Shown here piece by piece: positions 37,205 to 45,638 of a stretch of 64,000 nucleotides of DNA. Positions within the stretch are counted from its first letter, which is position 1, and each line of letters begins with the position of its first letter. The notes beneath the pieces were generated by a model, which searched no databases, was not told where the DNA came from, and was given only the letters and a program-made list of their open reading frames with translations. The stretch covers positions 434,001 through 498,000 of the forward strand of contig NZ_JAKGAN010000001.1 of the NCBI RefSeq assembly GCF_023061135.1, given 5' to 3'. Origin of the DNA: Chromohalobacter sarecensis (GTDB lineage Bacteria; Pseudomonadota; Gammaproteobacteria; Pseudomonadales; Halomonadaceae). Both the position numbers and the translations under genes were made by a program.

Positions 37205-37915
37205 TTAGAAAAGGCGTGCGAGCAGGGCGGTCACGGCGGTCTCGACGCGTAGGATGCGCTCACCCAGGTGTACGCCTTCGAAGCCTAGGGCTTCGAAACG
37301 CTCGACTTCGTAAGGTACGAAGCCGCCTTCGGGGCCGATCGCCAGGGTGACGGGTTCGTCGAGGCCGCGCGGGCAAGTCGTGGCCATGCCGGGATGCGCG
37401 ATCAACGCACGACGCCCGCTCAACTGCGCGGGTAGGCGATCCTCGATGAAAGGCTTGAAGCGCGGCTCGAATGTCACGCGCGGTAGATGTGTGTCGCGTG
37501 CCTGCTCGAGCCCGAGGATGAGATGATGGCGGACCTTCTCGGGCGTCAGTTCGGGTGATTGCCAGTAGCTTTTCTCGACGCGCCGGGTATGCAGCAGGGT
37601 AAGCTGTTTGACGCCCAGCGCGGTGACATGCTCGAGCGTCCGCGCCAGCATGCGCGGACGCGGCAGCGCCAGCAGTAGATGAACCGGCAACGGCGCGGGG
37701 GGATCGCGGTCCAGGGTGACCGTGAAAATGGCCCCCGTGTCATCCAGCGATTGCAGTCGCCCGCGTCCCAGTGCGCCGCCGATCAGGCCCACGCTCAGTT
37801 CATCGCCGGGTACAGCGCGGTGTATGTCGCGCAGGTGGCGTAGGCGCACGGGGTCACGTAGATGCATGCGCTGGGCGTCGAGGCGGTCGTTGTCGTCGAA
37901 GAGGATGAGGTTCAT
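37205..37915 (-). CDS. rsmE: 16S rRNA (uracil-1498-N3)-methyltransferase
   Basis: A 236-residue SPOUT methyltransferase. It shows an N-terminal PUA-like domain (HLRDPVRLRHLRDIHRAVPGDEL) and the knotted C-terminal domain with LAIGPEGGFVPYEVERFEALGFEGVHLGERILRVETA, the RsmE signature for SAM binding. Length is normal (E. coli 243). It stands opposite to phaR with 117 bases between starts. Confidence 0.95.
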   Translation of the reverse strand: MNLILFDDNDRLDAQRMHLRDPVRLRHLRDIHRAVPGDELSVGLIGGALGRGRLQSLDDTGAIFTVTLDRDPPAPLPVHLLLALPRPRMLARTLEHVTALGVKQLTLLHTRRVEKSYWQSPELTPEKVRHHLILGLEQARDTHLPRVTFEPRFKPFIEDRLPAQLSGRRALIAHPGMATTCPRGLDEPVTLAIGPEGGFVPYEVERFEALGFEGVHLGERILRVETAVTALLARLF

Positions 37916-38032
37916 GAAAGCTCCGCGAATGGCGCGCGTAGTCTACTATCATGCCCCCGCGCTGTCGTGGATGGCTTGCGCTGTTCGAATGTCGGTGCAC
38001 AATGCAATGAAAGCCTCAGTAAGGACTGCGCC

Positions 38033-38491
38033 GTGCGCGTGATACGCAAGTATGCCAATCGTCGTCTCTACGATACTCAGCAGAGTCATTATGTGACGCT
38101 GGAGGATTTGCGTTGCCTGGTGCTCGATGAAGTTCCTTTTCGCGTCGAGGACGCCAAAAGCGGTGAAGATCTGACCCGGCCCATCCTGCTGTCGATCATC
38201 ACCGAGCAGGAACAGCGTAACGACAACGAGGCTGATGTCTTCTCCAACGCCTTGCTCGAACAATTGATCCGCATTTACGCCATGGCGCAGCCCTTGCCGC
38301 TGGCCCGTTATCTCGAACAGGGCACGCAATTGATGCTAGAGCAGCAGCGCCGTATGCAGGATCAGTGGCAGCAGGCGATGCGTCACTCGCCGGTGGACAC
38401 CATGCACGAGCTTGCCGAGGAAAATCTGCGTTTCTGGCAGCGCATGATGCGTCAGAATCAGGCGCCCGACGATGATACGTCGGAACGCTGA
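38033..38491 (+). CDS. phaR: Polyhydroxyalkanoate synthesis repressor PhaR
   Basis: A 152-residue regulator. The start is a GTG at 38033 with AAGGAC 7 bases upstream. The N-terminal domain VRVIRKYANRRLYDTQQSHYVTLEDL is the PHB accumulation regulatory DNA-binding domain, followed by the PHB_acc domain (LLSIITEQEQ) and a helical C-terminal half. PhaR binds PHA granules and phasin promoters, repressing them until polymer appears. No phaC or phasin gene is nearby. Confidence 0.93.
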   Translation: MRVIRKYANRRLYDTQQSHYVTLEDLRCLVLDEVPFRVEDAKSGEDLTRPILLSIITEQEQRNDNEADVFSNALLEQLIRIYAMAQPLPLARYLEQGTQLMLEQQRRMQDQWQQAMRHSPVDTMHELAEENLRFWQRMMRQNQAPDDDTSER

Positions 38492-38571
38492 TGTCTCGTT
38501 CTGTGGTGGCGCATGCTTTCTGCCATAATGGCCCGATCTTTTTCGTCATAGCTCCATAAGGTCTTATCCAG

Positions 38572-39873
38572 ATGAAGGTTTTGATCATCGGCGGCGGTGG
38601 CCGCGAGCACGCACTCGCCTGGAAGGCGGCCCAATCCCCACGGGTCGATGCCGTCTTCGTGGCGCCGGGCAACGCCGGCACGGCGCGCGAGTCGAAACTC
38701 ACCAACGTGGATATCGCCGCTACCGATTTGGTGGGGCTGGAGGTCTTCGCGCGTGACAACGGCGTGGAGCTGACCATCGTCGGCCCCGAAGCGCCACTGG
38801 TCGAGGGCGTGGTCGATCGCTTTCAGGCGGCGGGGTTGGCTGTCTTCGGTCCCACCCAGGCGGCCGCTCAGTTGGAGGGTTCCAAGGCATTCGCCAAGGA
38901 TTTCCTCGCTCGGCATGCGATTCCCACCGCCGCCTATGCCACCTTCACCGATATCGAACCGGCGCTGGCCTACGTGCATGAGCAGGGGGCGCCGATCGTC
39001 ATCAAGGCCGATGGTCTTGCCGCCGGCAAAGGGGTGATCGTGGCCATGACGCTGGAGGAGGCCGACGCGGCGGTGCGTGACATTCTCGCCGGCAATGCCT
39101 TCGGCGATGCCGGCGCGCGGGTAGTGATCGAGGAGTTTCTACAAGGCGAGGAGGCCAGCTTCATCGTCATGGTGGATGGCGAGCACGTATTGCCGATGGC
39201 TACCAGCCAGGATCACAAGCGTGCCGGCGATGGCGATACCGGTCCCAACACGGGGGGGATGGGCGCCTATTCGCCGGCGCCTGTCGTGACCCCAGCGGTC
39301 GAGCAGCGCATCATGGATGAGGTCATCCTGCCCACGGTGCGCGGCATGGCAGCCGAGGGGCGCCCCTATACGGGCTTCTTGTACGCCGGGCTGATGATCT
39401 CGCCGCAAGGCGCGCCCAAGGTGATCGAATACAACTGCCGCTTCGGTGATCCGGAAACCCAGCCCATCCTGATGCGCTTGAAATCGGACCTGGTGGCGCT
39501 GTGCCTGGCGGCGACCCAAGGCCAGCTTGCGGCCCAGCAATGCGATTGGGACACTCGCGCGGCGGTGGGCGTGGTCATGGCGGCCGGCGGTTATCCCGAC
39601 GCTTACCGCAAGGGTGATGTCATCGAAGGGCTGGAGGGCGCCGAGGCGGTGGGCTGCAAGGTATTCCATGCAGGTACCGCCTTGCGCGACGATGGTCGGG
39701 TCGTGACCAGCGGTGGTCGCGTGCTATGTGTAACGGCCTTGGGCGCGCGTGTCACGGTGGCGCGCGCGCATGCCTACGAAGGCGTGGCGGCGATCGACTG
39801 GCCAGAGGCGCTGTACCGCCGCGACATCGCCCATCGCGCGGTGGCCCGGGAGCGCGATGACGCCAACGCATAA
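38572..39873 (+). CDS. purD: Phosphoribosylamine-glycine ligase
   Basis: A 433-residue ATP-grasp enzyme, second step of purine synthesis. Motifs: MKVLIIGGGGREHALAWK at the N-terminus, GPEAPLVEGVVDRF, the ATP-grasp AAGKGVIVA loop near 150, and GDPETQPILMRLKSDL in the active site. Length is as expected (about 429). The usual partner purH is not beside it. Confidence 0.97.
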   Translation: MKVLIIGGGGREHALAWKAAQSPRVDAVFVAPGNAGTARESKLTNVDIAATDLVGLEVFARDNGVELTIVGPEAPLVEGVVDRFQAAGLAVFGPTQAAAQLEGSKAFAKDFLARHAIPTAAYATFTDIEPALAYVHEQGAPIVIKADGLAAGKGVIVAMTLEEADAAVRDILAGNAFGDAGARVVIEEFLQGEEASFIVMVDGEHVLPMATSQDHKRAGDGDTGPNTGGMGAYSPAPVVTPAVEQRIMDEVILPTVRGMAAEGRPYTGFLYAGLMISPQGAPKVIEYNCRFGDPETQPILMRLKSDLVALCLAATQGQLAAQQCDWDTRAAVGVVMAAGGYPDAYRKGDVIEGLEGAEAVGCKVFHAGTALRDDGRVVTSGGRVLCVTALGARVTVARAHAYEGVAAIDWPEALYRRDIAHRAVARERDDANA

Positions 39874-40013
39874 GGCGTTCGGCATGCCGCTCTACCAACA
39901 CAATAAGCGACGAGCAGGGTAACGCGACATGGAAGCTGTACGATCGAGCAGTGCCGAGCGCGTGGCCAGCATGCGCCGAGTGTTAAGAGTTTCGCGAAGC
40001 GGAGAAACGCACC

Positions 40014-40886
40014 ATGTCGCGTGAATATCCGATCATCGCGGTGACCGGTTCCTCGGGAGCCGGTACTACGACCGTCAAGCGGACGTTCGAGCGCATGTTC
40101 GCGCGCGAGGACATCCACGCGGCGTTCGTCGACGGCGATGCCTTTCATCGCTACACACGCGATGAGCTGGCACGCATCTTCGAGGAAGAGCCTAGCCGCA
40201 AGTCCGAGCTGTCGCATTTTGCGGTAGAAGCCAATCTGCTCGATCGCCTCGAGGGCCTGTTCCAGGAATACGGCGACCTGGGCATGGGCATGCATCGTCA
40301 TTACATCCATGCCGAGGACAAGCAGCATATCGAGGCCGGGTATCAGGTGGGCACGTTCACCGAGTGGGAGCCAGTGCCCGGCGGCACCGACCTGCTATTT
40401 TATGAAGGTTTGCATGGTGGGCTGGTGACGCATGAATACGATATCGCCAAGCATGTCGACCTGCTGGTCGGGGTGGCCCCGACGATGAATCTCGAGTGGA
40501 TCCAGAAGATTCACCGCGACACCAATCTGCGCGGTCATTCCCAGGAGTCGGTGATCGATACCATTCTGGGGCGCATGCATGATTACGTGCGTTATATTCA
40601 GCCGCAGTTCTCGCGTAGCCACATCAACTTTCAGCGTGTGCCGACGGTGGATACGTCCAACCCCTTCGAGGTGCAGGACATTCCCACCGATGCCGAGTCC
40701 ATGGTGGTGATTCGCTTTCGCGACCCGCACTCGGTGGATTTTCCGTATCTACTGACGATGATTCGCGACTCCTTCATGACGCGCCCGCATACCCTGGTCG
40801 TGCCGGGGGCACGCATGTCGCTGGCCATGGATTTGATTCTGGCGCCGCTGGTGACGCAGTTATTGGATCAGCGCCGCTTTCGTTAA
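40014..40886 (+). CDS. prkB: Phosphoribulokinase-family protein (PrkB)
   Basis: A 290-residue P-loop kinase of the proteobacterial (class I) phosphoribulokinase type: GSSGAGTTT at about 12-20, VDGDAFHRYTRDEL, and FYEGLHGGLV in the active site; the family length is about 290. No RuBisCO or other Calvin-cycle gene occurs here, which is typical for PrkB proteins in non-autotrophic gammaproteobacteria, where they lie near crp or argD-type genes. The real substrate in such organisms is unproven. Here it lies between purD and hinT. Confidence 0.88.
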   Translation: MSREYPIIAVTGSSGAGTTTVKRTFERMFAREDIHAAFVDGDAFHRYTRDELARIFEEEPSRKSELSHFAVEANLLDRLEGLFQEYGDLGMGMHRHYIHAEDKQHIEAGYQVGTFTEWEPVPGGTDLLFYEGLHGGLVTHEYDIAKHVDLLVGVAPTMNLEWIQKIHRDTNLRGHSQESVIDTILGRMHDYVRYIQPQFSRSHINFQRVPTVDTSNPFEVQDIPTDAESMVVIRFRDPHSVDFPYLLTMIRDSFMTRPHTLVVPGARMSLAMDLILAPLVTQLLDQRRFR

Positions 40887-40944
40887 GTATTTTGCAAGCG
40901 AGGCCTGGACAGCTATTTCTACATCGACGCGAAGAGGAAAGCTC

Positions 40945-41286
40945 ATGGATTGTCTGTTCTGCAAGATGGTGAATCGCGATATCGAGCCGGATATCGTCTA
41001 CGAGGACGATCATGTGTTGGCGTTCAATGACATCAATCCCCAGGCGCCTACGCATATACTGATCATCCCCAAGAAGCACATCGCTACGCTCAACGACATC
41101 GAAGAGGGCGATCTGGCGCTGGTCGGGCGGCTGCAGTATACCGCCGCACGCTTGGCGCGGGATCTCGGCTTTGCCGAGGATGGTTATCGCGTGGTGATGA
41201 ATTGCAATGACCATGGCGGCCAGTCGGTCTATCATGTGCATATGCATTTGATGGGCGGTCGTCGCTTCACTTGGCCAGCGGGCTGA
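40945..41286 (+). CDS. hinT: HIT-family purine nucleoside phosphoramidase HinT
   Basis: A 113-residue HIT protein that hydrolyses AMP-lysine or AMP-NH2 type phosphoramidates. The N-terminus MDCLFCKMVNRDI carries the CxxC that is usual for the bacterial group, and the histidine triad is YHVHMHLMGGR near the C-terminus. GAGAGGAAAGC-like binding site just ahead of the ATG. The gene lies 58 bases after prkB. Confidence 0.95.
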   Translation: MDCLFCKMVNRDIEPDIVYEDDHVLAFNDINPQAPTHILIIPKKHIATLNDIEEGDLALVGRLQYTAARLARDLGFAEDGYRVVMNCNDHGGQSVYHVHMHLMGGRRFTWPAG

Positions 41287-41420
41287 CCGTAACGCGCCGG
41301 CATCTTGCGCGTTTCTTCCCAGCGATGGACGCATCGATGCTGCCGGGCTGCTCCTCGAGTGGCCCGGTTTTACGATGCTCGCGCTTTTTACACTCCGCTT
41401 TGTTGCATGGAGACTCCTAC

Positions 41421-42062
41421 ATGTCCCGTCAGCTTTCCCGCACCGACAATTTGATCCAGCAGTTCGATACCATCCTGCGCACGCTGGTGCCGCATGCCGC
41501 CAGTGCCTCACGCGCCAACCCCGCCGTGGGCACGCAGGACGCCGAAATGACCGACGCCGAGCGTCGCCATGCTGCGGGGCTGATGCGCATCAATCATACG
41601 GGTGAGGTGTGTGCCCAGGCGCTTTATCAGGGCCAAGGGTCAACCGCCAAGCTGCACGAGACGCGCGATCAAATGGAACAGGCGGCGGCCGAGGAAATCG
41701 ATCATCTTGCCTGGTGCGATGAACGTCTGTGTGAGCTCAATGATCGGACCAGCTATCTCAATCCAGCGTTTTACGCGGCGTCGTTCGGCATGGGCGCGCT
41801 CGCCGGGGTGCTGGGCGATAACATCAGCCTGGGCTTCGTCGCCGCTACCGAGGAGCAGGTCGGCCGCCACCTCGACGATCACATGCACAAGCTGCCGCAG
41901 GGCGACAGGCGCTCGCGGGCGGTGCTCGAGCAGATGAGGGTCGATGAGGCGCATCACGAACGTTGGGCGCTGGAGGCGGGCGGTGCACGCTTTCCTGCCC
42001 CTCTCAAGCTAGGCATGCGGGTGATGTCGCAGGTGATGACCAGGTCAGTTTATAAGCTATAA
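41421..42062 (+). CDS. coq7: Coq7-type ubiquinone hydroxylase (demethoxyubiquinone monooxygenase)
   Basis: A 213-residue di-iron enzyme of ubiquinone synthesis, which replaces the flavin-dependent UbiF of enterics. Metal ligands are seen in NHTGEVCAQ, AAEEIDHLAWC, ATEEQVGRHLDDH and VDEAHHERWA. The start ATG at 41421 follows TGGAGACTCC; a longer in-frame reading to 41271 adds a region without family similarity. It ends at a terminator facing speD. Confidence 0.95.
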   Translation: MSRQLSRTDNLIQQFDTILRTLVPHAASASRANPAVGTQDAEMTDAERRHAAGLMRINHTGEVCAQALYQGQGSTAKLHETRDQMEQAAAEEIDHLAWCDERLCELNDRTSYLNPAFYAASFGMGALAGVLGDNISLGFVAATEEQVGRHLDDHMHKLPQGDRRSRAVLEQMRVDEAHHERWALEAGGARFPAPLKLGMRVMSQVMTRSVYKL

Positions 42063-42104
42063 AGTATAAGTTATAAGATGTAAGTCGGAAGGAACCCCAA
42101 CGAC

Positions 42105-42140
42105 AAACCCCCGTCGATATTGACCGGCAGGGGTTTTCTT
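42105..42140 (+). terminator. Terminator after coq7
   Basis: AAACCCC (42105-42111) pairs with GGGGTTT (42130-42136), with a partially paired GTC/GAC interior, followed by TTCTTTC on the plus strand. It may also serve speD from the other side. Confidence 0.75.
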
Positions 42141-42185
42141 TCTGCTTTCAGATGACGGTTTAACGCTTCGCCGTAAAGCGGCAAA

Positions 42186-42980
42186 TCAGTCGAGGTTGCG
42201 GGAATAGAAGATTTCCAGCATTTCCTTGCGCAGCCGATCCTCGATGTTGCGGGCTTCCTCGAAGGTCAGGTCGCGACGTGTGCTGCCGAACAGATAGTTG
42301 TCGAGCTCGAAGTCCTTCAGCAACATCTTGGTGTGGAACATGTTTTCCTGATAGACGTTGACGTCGACCATCTGATAGGCGCGCTTGGTATCTTCCGCCA
42401 GGTAGTCCTGGATGGACGTGATGTCATGGTCGATGAACAGCTTGCGACCGTCGACGTCGCGCGTGAAGCCGCGCACGCGATAGTCCGTGGTCACGATGTC
42501 GGAGTCGAAACTGTGGATGAGATAGTTCAGCGCCTTGAGCGGGCTGATCATGCCGCAGGTCGATACGTCGATGTCCAGGCGAAAGGTGCTGATGCCGTTG
42601 TCCGGATGCGACTCTGGATAGGTATGCACCGTGACATGGCTCTTGTCGAGATGCCCGAGTACGGTTTCGGGTAACGGCCCCGGGCCCGGCTCGATATGCT
42701 CGGGATCGTGCTCGTCGAGTTCGTGCTCGGCGATGAGGATGGTCACGCTGGCACCGTGCGGCTCGTAATCCTGGCGCGAGATATTGAGCACGTGCGCACC
42801 GATGATGTTGGTGACGTCCTTGAGGATCTGCGTCAGGCGTTCGGCGTTGTAAAGCTCGTCGATATAATCGATGTAAGCCTTGCGCTGCTCTTCCGTCTTG
42901 GCATAGCAGATGTCATATATATTGAAGCTCAGCGAGCTGGTCAGGTTGTTGAACCCGTGGAGTCGGAGATTATCGGTCAC
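42186..42980 (-). CDS. speD: S-adenosylmethionine decarboxylase proenzyme
   Basis: A 264-residue, enterobacterial-type (class 1A) SpeD; E. coli SpeD also has 264. Starting from GTG 42980 (GGGAGG 6 bases upstream) gives this length; the TTG at 42995 has no binding site. The protein self-cleaves at K113-S114 in [17 protein letters not shown], giving a pyruvoyl group, and makes decarboxylated SAM for spermidine. Its partner speE is not adjacent, so spermidine synthase must lie elsewhere. Confidence 0.96.
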   Translation of the reverse strand: MTDNLRLHGFNNLTSSLSFNIYDICYAKTEEQRKAYIDYIDELYNAERLTQILKDVTNIIGAHVLNISRQDYEPHGASVTILIAEHELDEHDPEHIEPGPGPLPETVLGHLDKSHVTVHTYPESHPDNGISTFRLDIDVSTCGMISPLKALNYLIHSFDSDIVTTDYRVRGFTRDVDGRKLFIDHDITSIQDYLAEDTKRAYQMVDVNVYQENMFHTKMLLKDFELDNYLFGSTRRDLTFEEARNIEDRLRKEMLEIFYSRNLD

Positions 42981-43163
42981 GTCCGAGCCTCCCAATTGGC
43001 AGGTTAGTACTGAACCCGACGAACAGGCGCCGGAACCCGAGCAGATGCGTATGCAGGAAGGCGCGTATTATGCACATCCACCGTGACCGGCGCATCTGTC
43101 GATTGCAAAATCTTCCACGTTGCCATGCGGGTTATGTCGTCACGCACACGCCGCGCGGGTGCT

Positions 43164-43583
43164 TCACGCCTCGACGATCTCGTAGGAATGCGTCATCTCG
43201 ACGCCGCCGCGCGCGAGCATGATGGATGCGCTGCAATACTTGTCGGCGGAAAGCTCTACCGCGCGTTTGACCTGAGCGTCCTTGAGAGCGTGCCCGGTCA
43301 CCGTGAAGTGCACATGGATCTTGGTGAACACAGAAGGCGTGCCCTCGGCACGTTCGGCCTCGACGCTGGCCACGCAGTCGGTCACGGCGGCACGTGCCTT
43401 TTCGAGAATCTGCATGACATCGAACGAGGTGCAGCCGCCCAGGCCCATCAACATCATTTCCATGGGGCGCGGACCGGTGTTGCGACCGCCGTGCTCGGGA
43501 TTGCCATCGAGCACTACGCTATGGCCGCTGCCGGCCTCGGCGACGAACTGGCGACCGTCGGTCCACTTGATGCTGGCTTTCAT
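43164..43583 (-). CDS. OsmC-family protein (YhfA-like)
   Basis: A 139-residue OsmC/Ohr fold protein. The order is KASIKWTDGRQFVAEAGSGHSVVLDG, PRPMEMMLMGLGGCTSFDVMQIL with the first conserved Cys, and VELSADKYCSASIML with the second Cys, the redox pair used by this superfamily. It is closest in style to E. coli YhfA, whose substrate is unknown. The ATG at 43583 is chosen because sequence similarity begins there. Its strand matches speD (183 bases downstream) and murU/amgK. Confidence 0.9.
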   Translation of the reverse strand: MKASIKWTDGRQFVAEAGSGHSVVLDGNPEHGGRNTGPRPMEMMLMGLGGCTSFDVMQILEKARAAVTDCVASVEAERAEGTPSVFTKIHVHFTVTGHALKDAQVKRAVELSADKYCSASIMLARGGVEMTHSYEIVEA

Positions 43584-43727
43584 GGGCTGGGATTCCTCAT
43601 CTGTCTGCGTGTGCCGCACGCCGGGGCGTGGCCTGGAAATTACTTTGCATGGTAACGGGAGTGACGTGTTCGTGTCGCCTTTCCCGTACGCCGCGTCCAC
43701 TCAATGTGGGGATGCTCGTGGCCGATC

Positions 43728-44396
43728 TCAAATGTCGCGCAGATGGGCGTCCAGCGCCTCGAGGCGCTCGGGCGTGCCGACATCCACCCAGCCGCCGTGA
43801 TGATGCGTGCCGCCGACACGTTGCGAGGCGATCGCCTCACGGAGCAGGGGCGCCAGCTTGGCGGGCACATCGTCGGGCAGCGAGGCGACGAGCGCGGGGT
43901 CGAGTATCGCCAGTCCGGCGTAGGTCAGGCGTGGCGTGCTGTCGAGCCGCACGCGTCCTGCGTCGTCGAGGGCGAAGTCACCCTCGGCGTGGTGGTCGGG
44001 ATTGGCGACCAGTACCAGATGGGCAAGGTCGTCCTTTACTTCGGGCAGTGTCTTCAGTGCGGCATCGCACCAGACGTCGCCGTTGATGACTAGAAAGGGC
44101 GCTTTACCCAGCAAGGGTAGTGCGTGGCGAATGCCGCCTGCCGTCTCGAGGGGCGTCGTCTCGTGGCTGAAGGTGAGCGATACACCGAAGCGTTGGCCGT
44201 CGCCGAGCGCCTCGACGATCTGCTCGGCGCGATAGCTGACGTTGATCACGATATCGGTGATGCCCGCCGCCGCCAGGCGCTCCAGATGGTGCACGATCAA
44301 CGGCTTGCCCGCGATCGGCAGTAACGGCTTGGGACAGTGGTCCGTGAGGGGGCGCATCCGCGTCCCCAGGCCAGCGGCGAGAATCATGGCCTTCAT
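43728..44396 (-). CDS. murU: N-acetylmuramate alpha-1-phosphate uridylyltransferase MurU
   Basis: A 222-residue nucleotidyltransferase; MurU of Pseudomonas putida has 223. The start MKAMILAAGLGTRMRPLTDHCPKPLLPI is the nucleotide-binding signature of sugar-phosphate uridylyltransferases; LVINGDVWCD carries the metal Asp. It forms UDP-MurNAc from MurNAc-1-phosphate, bypassing de novo synthesis. The start overlaps the stop of amgK by 4 bases. The fosfomycin-resistance bypass known in pseudomonads depends on this pair. Confidence 0.94.
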   Translation of the reverse strand: MKAMILAAGLGTRMRPLTDHCPKPLLPIAGKPLIVHHLERLAAAGITDIVINVSYRAEQIVEALGDGQRFGVSLTFSHETTPLETAGGIRHALPLLGKAPFLVINGDVWCDAALKTLPEVKDDLAHLVLVANPDHHAEGDFALDDAGRVRLDSTPRLTYAGLAILDPALVASLPDDVPAKLAPLLREAIASQRVGGTHHHGGWVDVGTPERLEALDAHLRDI

Positions 44397-45424
44397 GAAA
44401 GGCGCTCCTCCAGAGAGTGGACGATGCCTCGGCGGTCGAGTTCGCGGCACAGCGCGGGGGTGAAGAGGGTGTCCACCCAGGTGAGAAAATCACCGTGCGC
44501 GGGGAGCGCTGCGAGCCCTTGCCGCAAATGCGACAGGAAGTGCGGCAGGCGCTCCAGATAGCGAGGCTTGGCATCGCGCAGCGTCAGGCGGCAGAAAATT
44601 CCTAGGACCTTGAGCGAGCGATGTACGCCCATGGCCTCGACCTGCTGATGAAAGGCGTCGGCGTCGATGGGCGGCAGGCGTCCATCCGCCAGCGCCCGCT
44701 GGCGGAAATTCTCGATGAAGTCGGTCATGAGCGCCTGTGGCCACAGACGGTAGCGCCCGCGCAGCAGTGATACCAGGTCGTAGCTGATCGGTCCGTTGAC
44801 GGCATCCTGGAAATCAATGAGCCACAGCGCGTCCTCGTGCAGCATCAGGTTCATGGCATCGAAGTCGCGGTGGACGGCAACGCGGGGCTGGGCCAGAGCG
44901 TTGTCGATGAGGGAGTCGCGCAGGACGGGCCAACTGGGGGGTACGGGAAGGTCGAGCAGTTGCGTGAGACACCACGCGGGGAAAAGATCCAGCTCACGCG
45001 CCAGCAGGGCGCGGTCATACTCGGGCAAGTCGTCGCAGGGTGCCTGGCGCTGCAGGCGTTCCAGCAAGTGCAGGGCACGTTCGAACCAGGTATGGGCATC
45101 GGCGTCGCTTACCAAATGCTGATGCATGACGTCGTCGCCCAGATCCTCGAGCTCGACGAAGCCCGCTTCGAGATCGACGCCATACAGGGCAGGCACCGGC
45201 AACTGGGCCGCGCGCCAGGCACGGGCGATGTCCACGAACGGTTGGCTGTTCTCGTGCTCGGGTGGGGCATCCATCAGTACGCGTCGGGTCCCGTCGGGAA
45301 GACGGAAACGGTAGTAATGGCGGAAGCTGGCATCGCCGGCGACGTCTTCCAGCGGGCAGGCGTCGAAGGGCAGGGCGTGTTGCCGGGCGACCCAGCGTTG
45401 CAAGGTTTCCGCTCGCTCGTTCAT
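44393..45424 (-). CDS. amgK: Anomeric MurNAc/GlcNAc kinase AmgK
   Basis: A 343-residue aminoglycoside-phosphotransferase-type sugar kinase. The ATP site begins with VAGDASFRHYYRF, and the catalytic loop and metal site read VAVHRDFDAMNLML and LIDFQDAVNGPISYDL. It phosphorylates recovered MurNAc at the anomeric position to supply MurU. The ATG at 45424 has GAGGAG upstream. It is divergent from lptD with 214 bases between them, the arrangement seen in pseudomonads. Confidence 0.94.
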   Translation of the reverse strand: MNERAETLQRWVARQHALPFDACPLEDVAGDASFRHYYRFRLPDGTRRVLMDAPPEHENSQPFVDIARAWRAAQLPVPALYGVDLEAGFVELEDLGDDVMHQHLVSDADAHTWFERALHLLERLQRQAPCDDLPEYDRALLARELDLFPAWCLTQLLDLPVPPSWPVLRDSLIDNALAQPRVAVHRDFDAMNLMLHEDALWLIDFQDAVNGPISYDLVSLLRGRYRLWPQALMTDFIENFRQRALADGRLPPIDADAFHQQVEAMGVHRSLKVLGIFCRLTLRDAKPRYLERLPHFLSHLRQGLAALPAHGDFLTWVDTLFTPALCRELDRRGIVHSLEERLS

Positions 45425-45600
45425 GCAGGCTCCTCGTGGGTTGCGTGTTGACGGGCCTGGTTCGCCGCCGCATGCTGGGCGTCGATTCCCTGGCGCGTCC
45501 TTCACTCGTCGCGCATTATCGACGCTCATGGCGCCGCGCGATACGTCTGCGTGTCGCACTCGGTGTGTCTTCGCGAGGCAGACGCACGCGACAGGGGCTG

Positions 45601-45606
45601 TATAAT
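45601..45606 (+). promoter_or_regulatory. -10 box of the lptD operon
   Basis: A perfect TATAAT (45601-45606), 33 bases before the lptD ATG, with no recognisable -35 element and no sigma-E type GGAAC sequence at the right distance. Confidence 0.45.
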
Positions 45607-45638
45607 ACCGATTCCACTCGGCAAGGACACAGAGGACC

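Noticed and set aside
39929-40024. A 31-codon frame ending on the prkB start
   Set aside because: Weak ribosome binding site and no features; too little support.
42050-42090. Short TATAAG-type repeats after coq7
   Set aside because: Degenerate A/T-rich sequence over 40 bases; no regular unit and likely just spacer.
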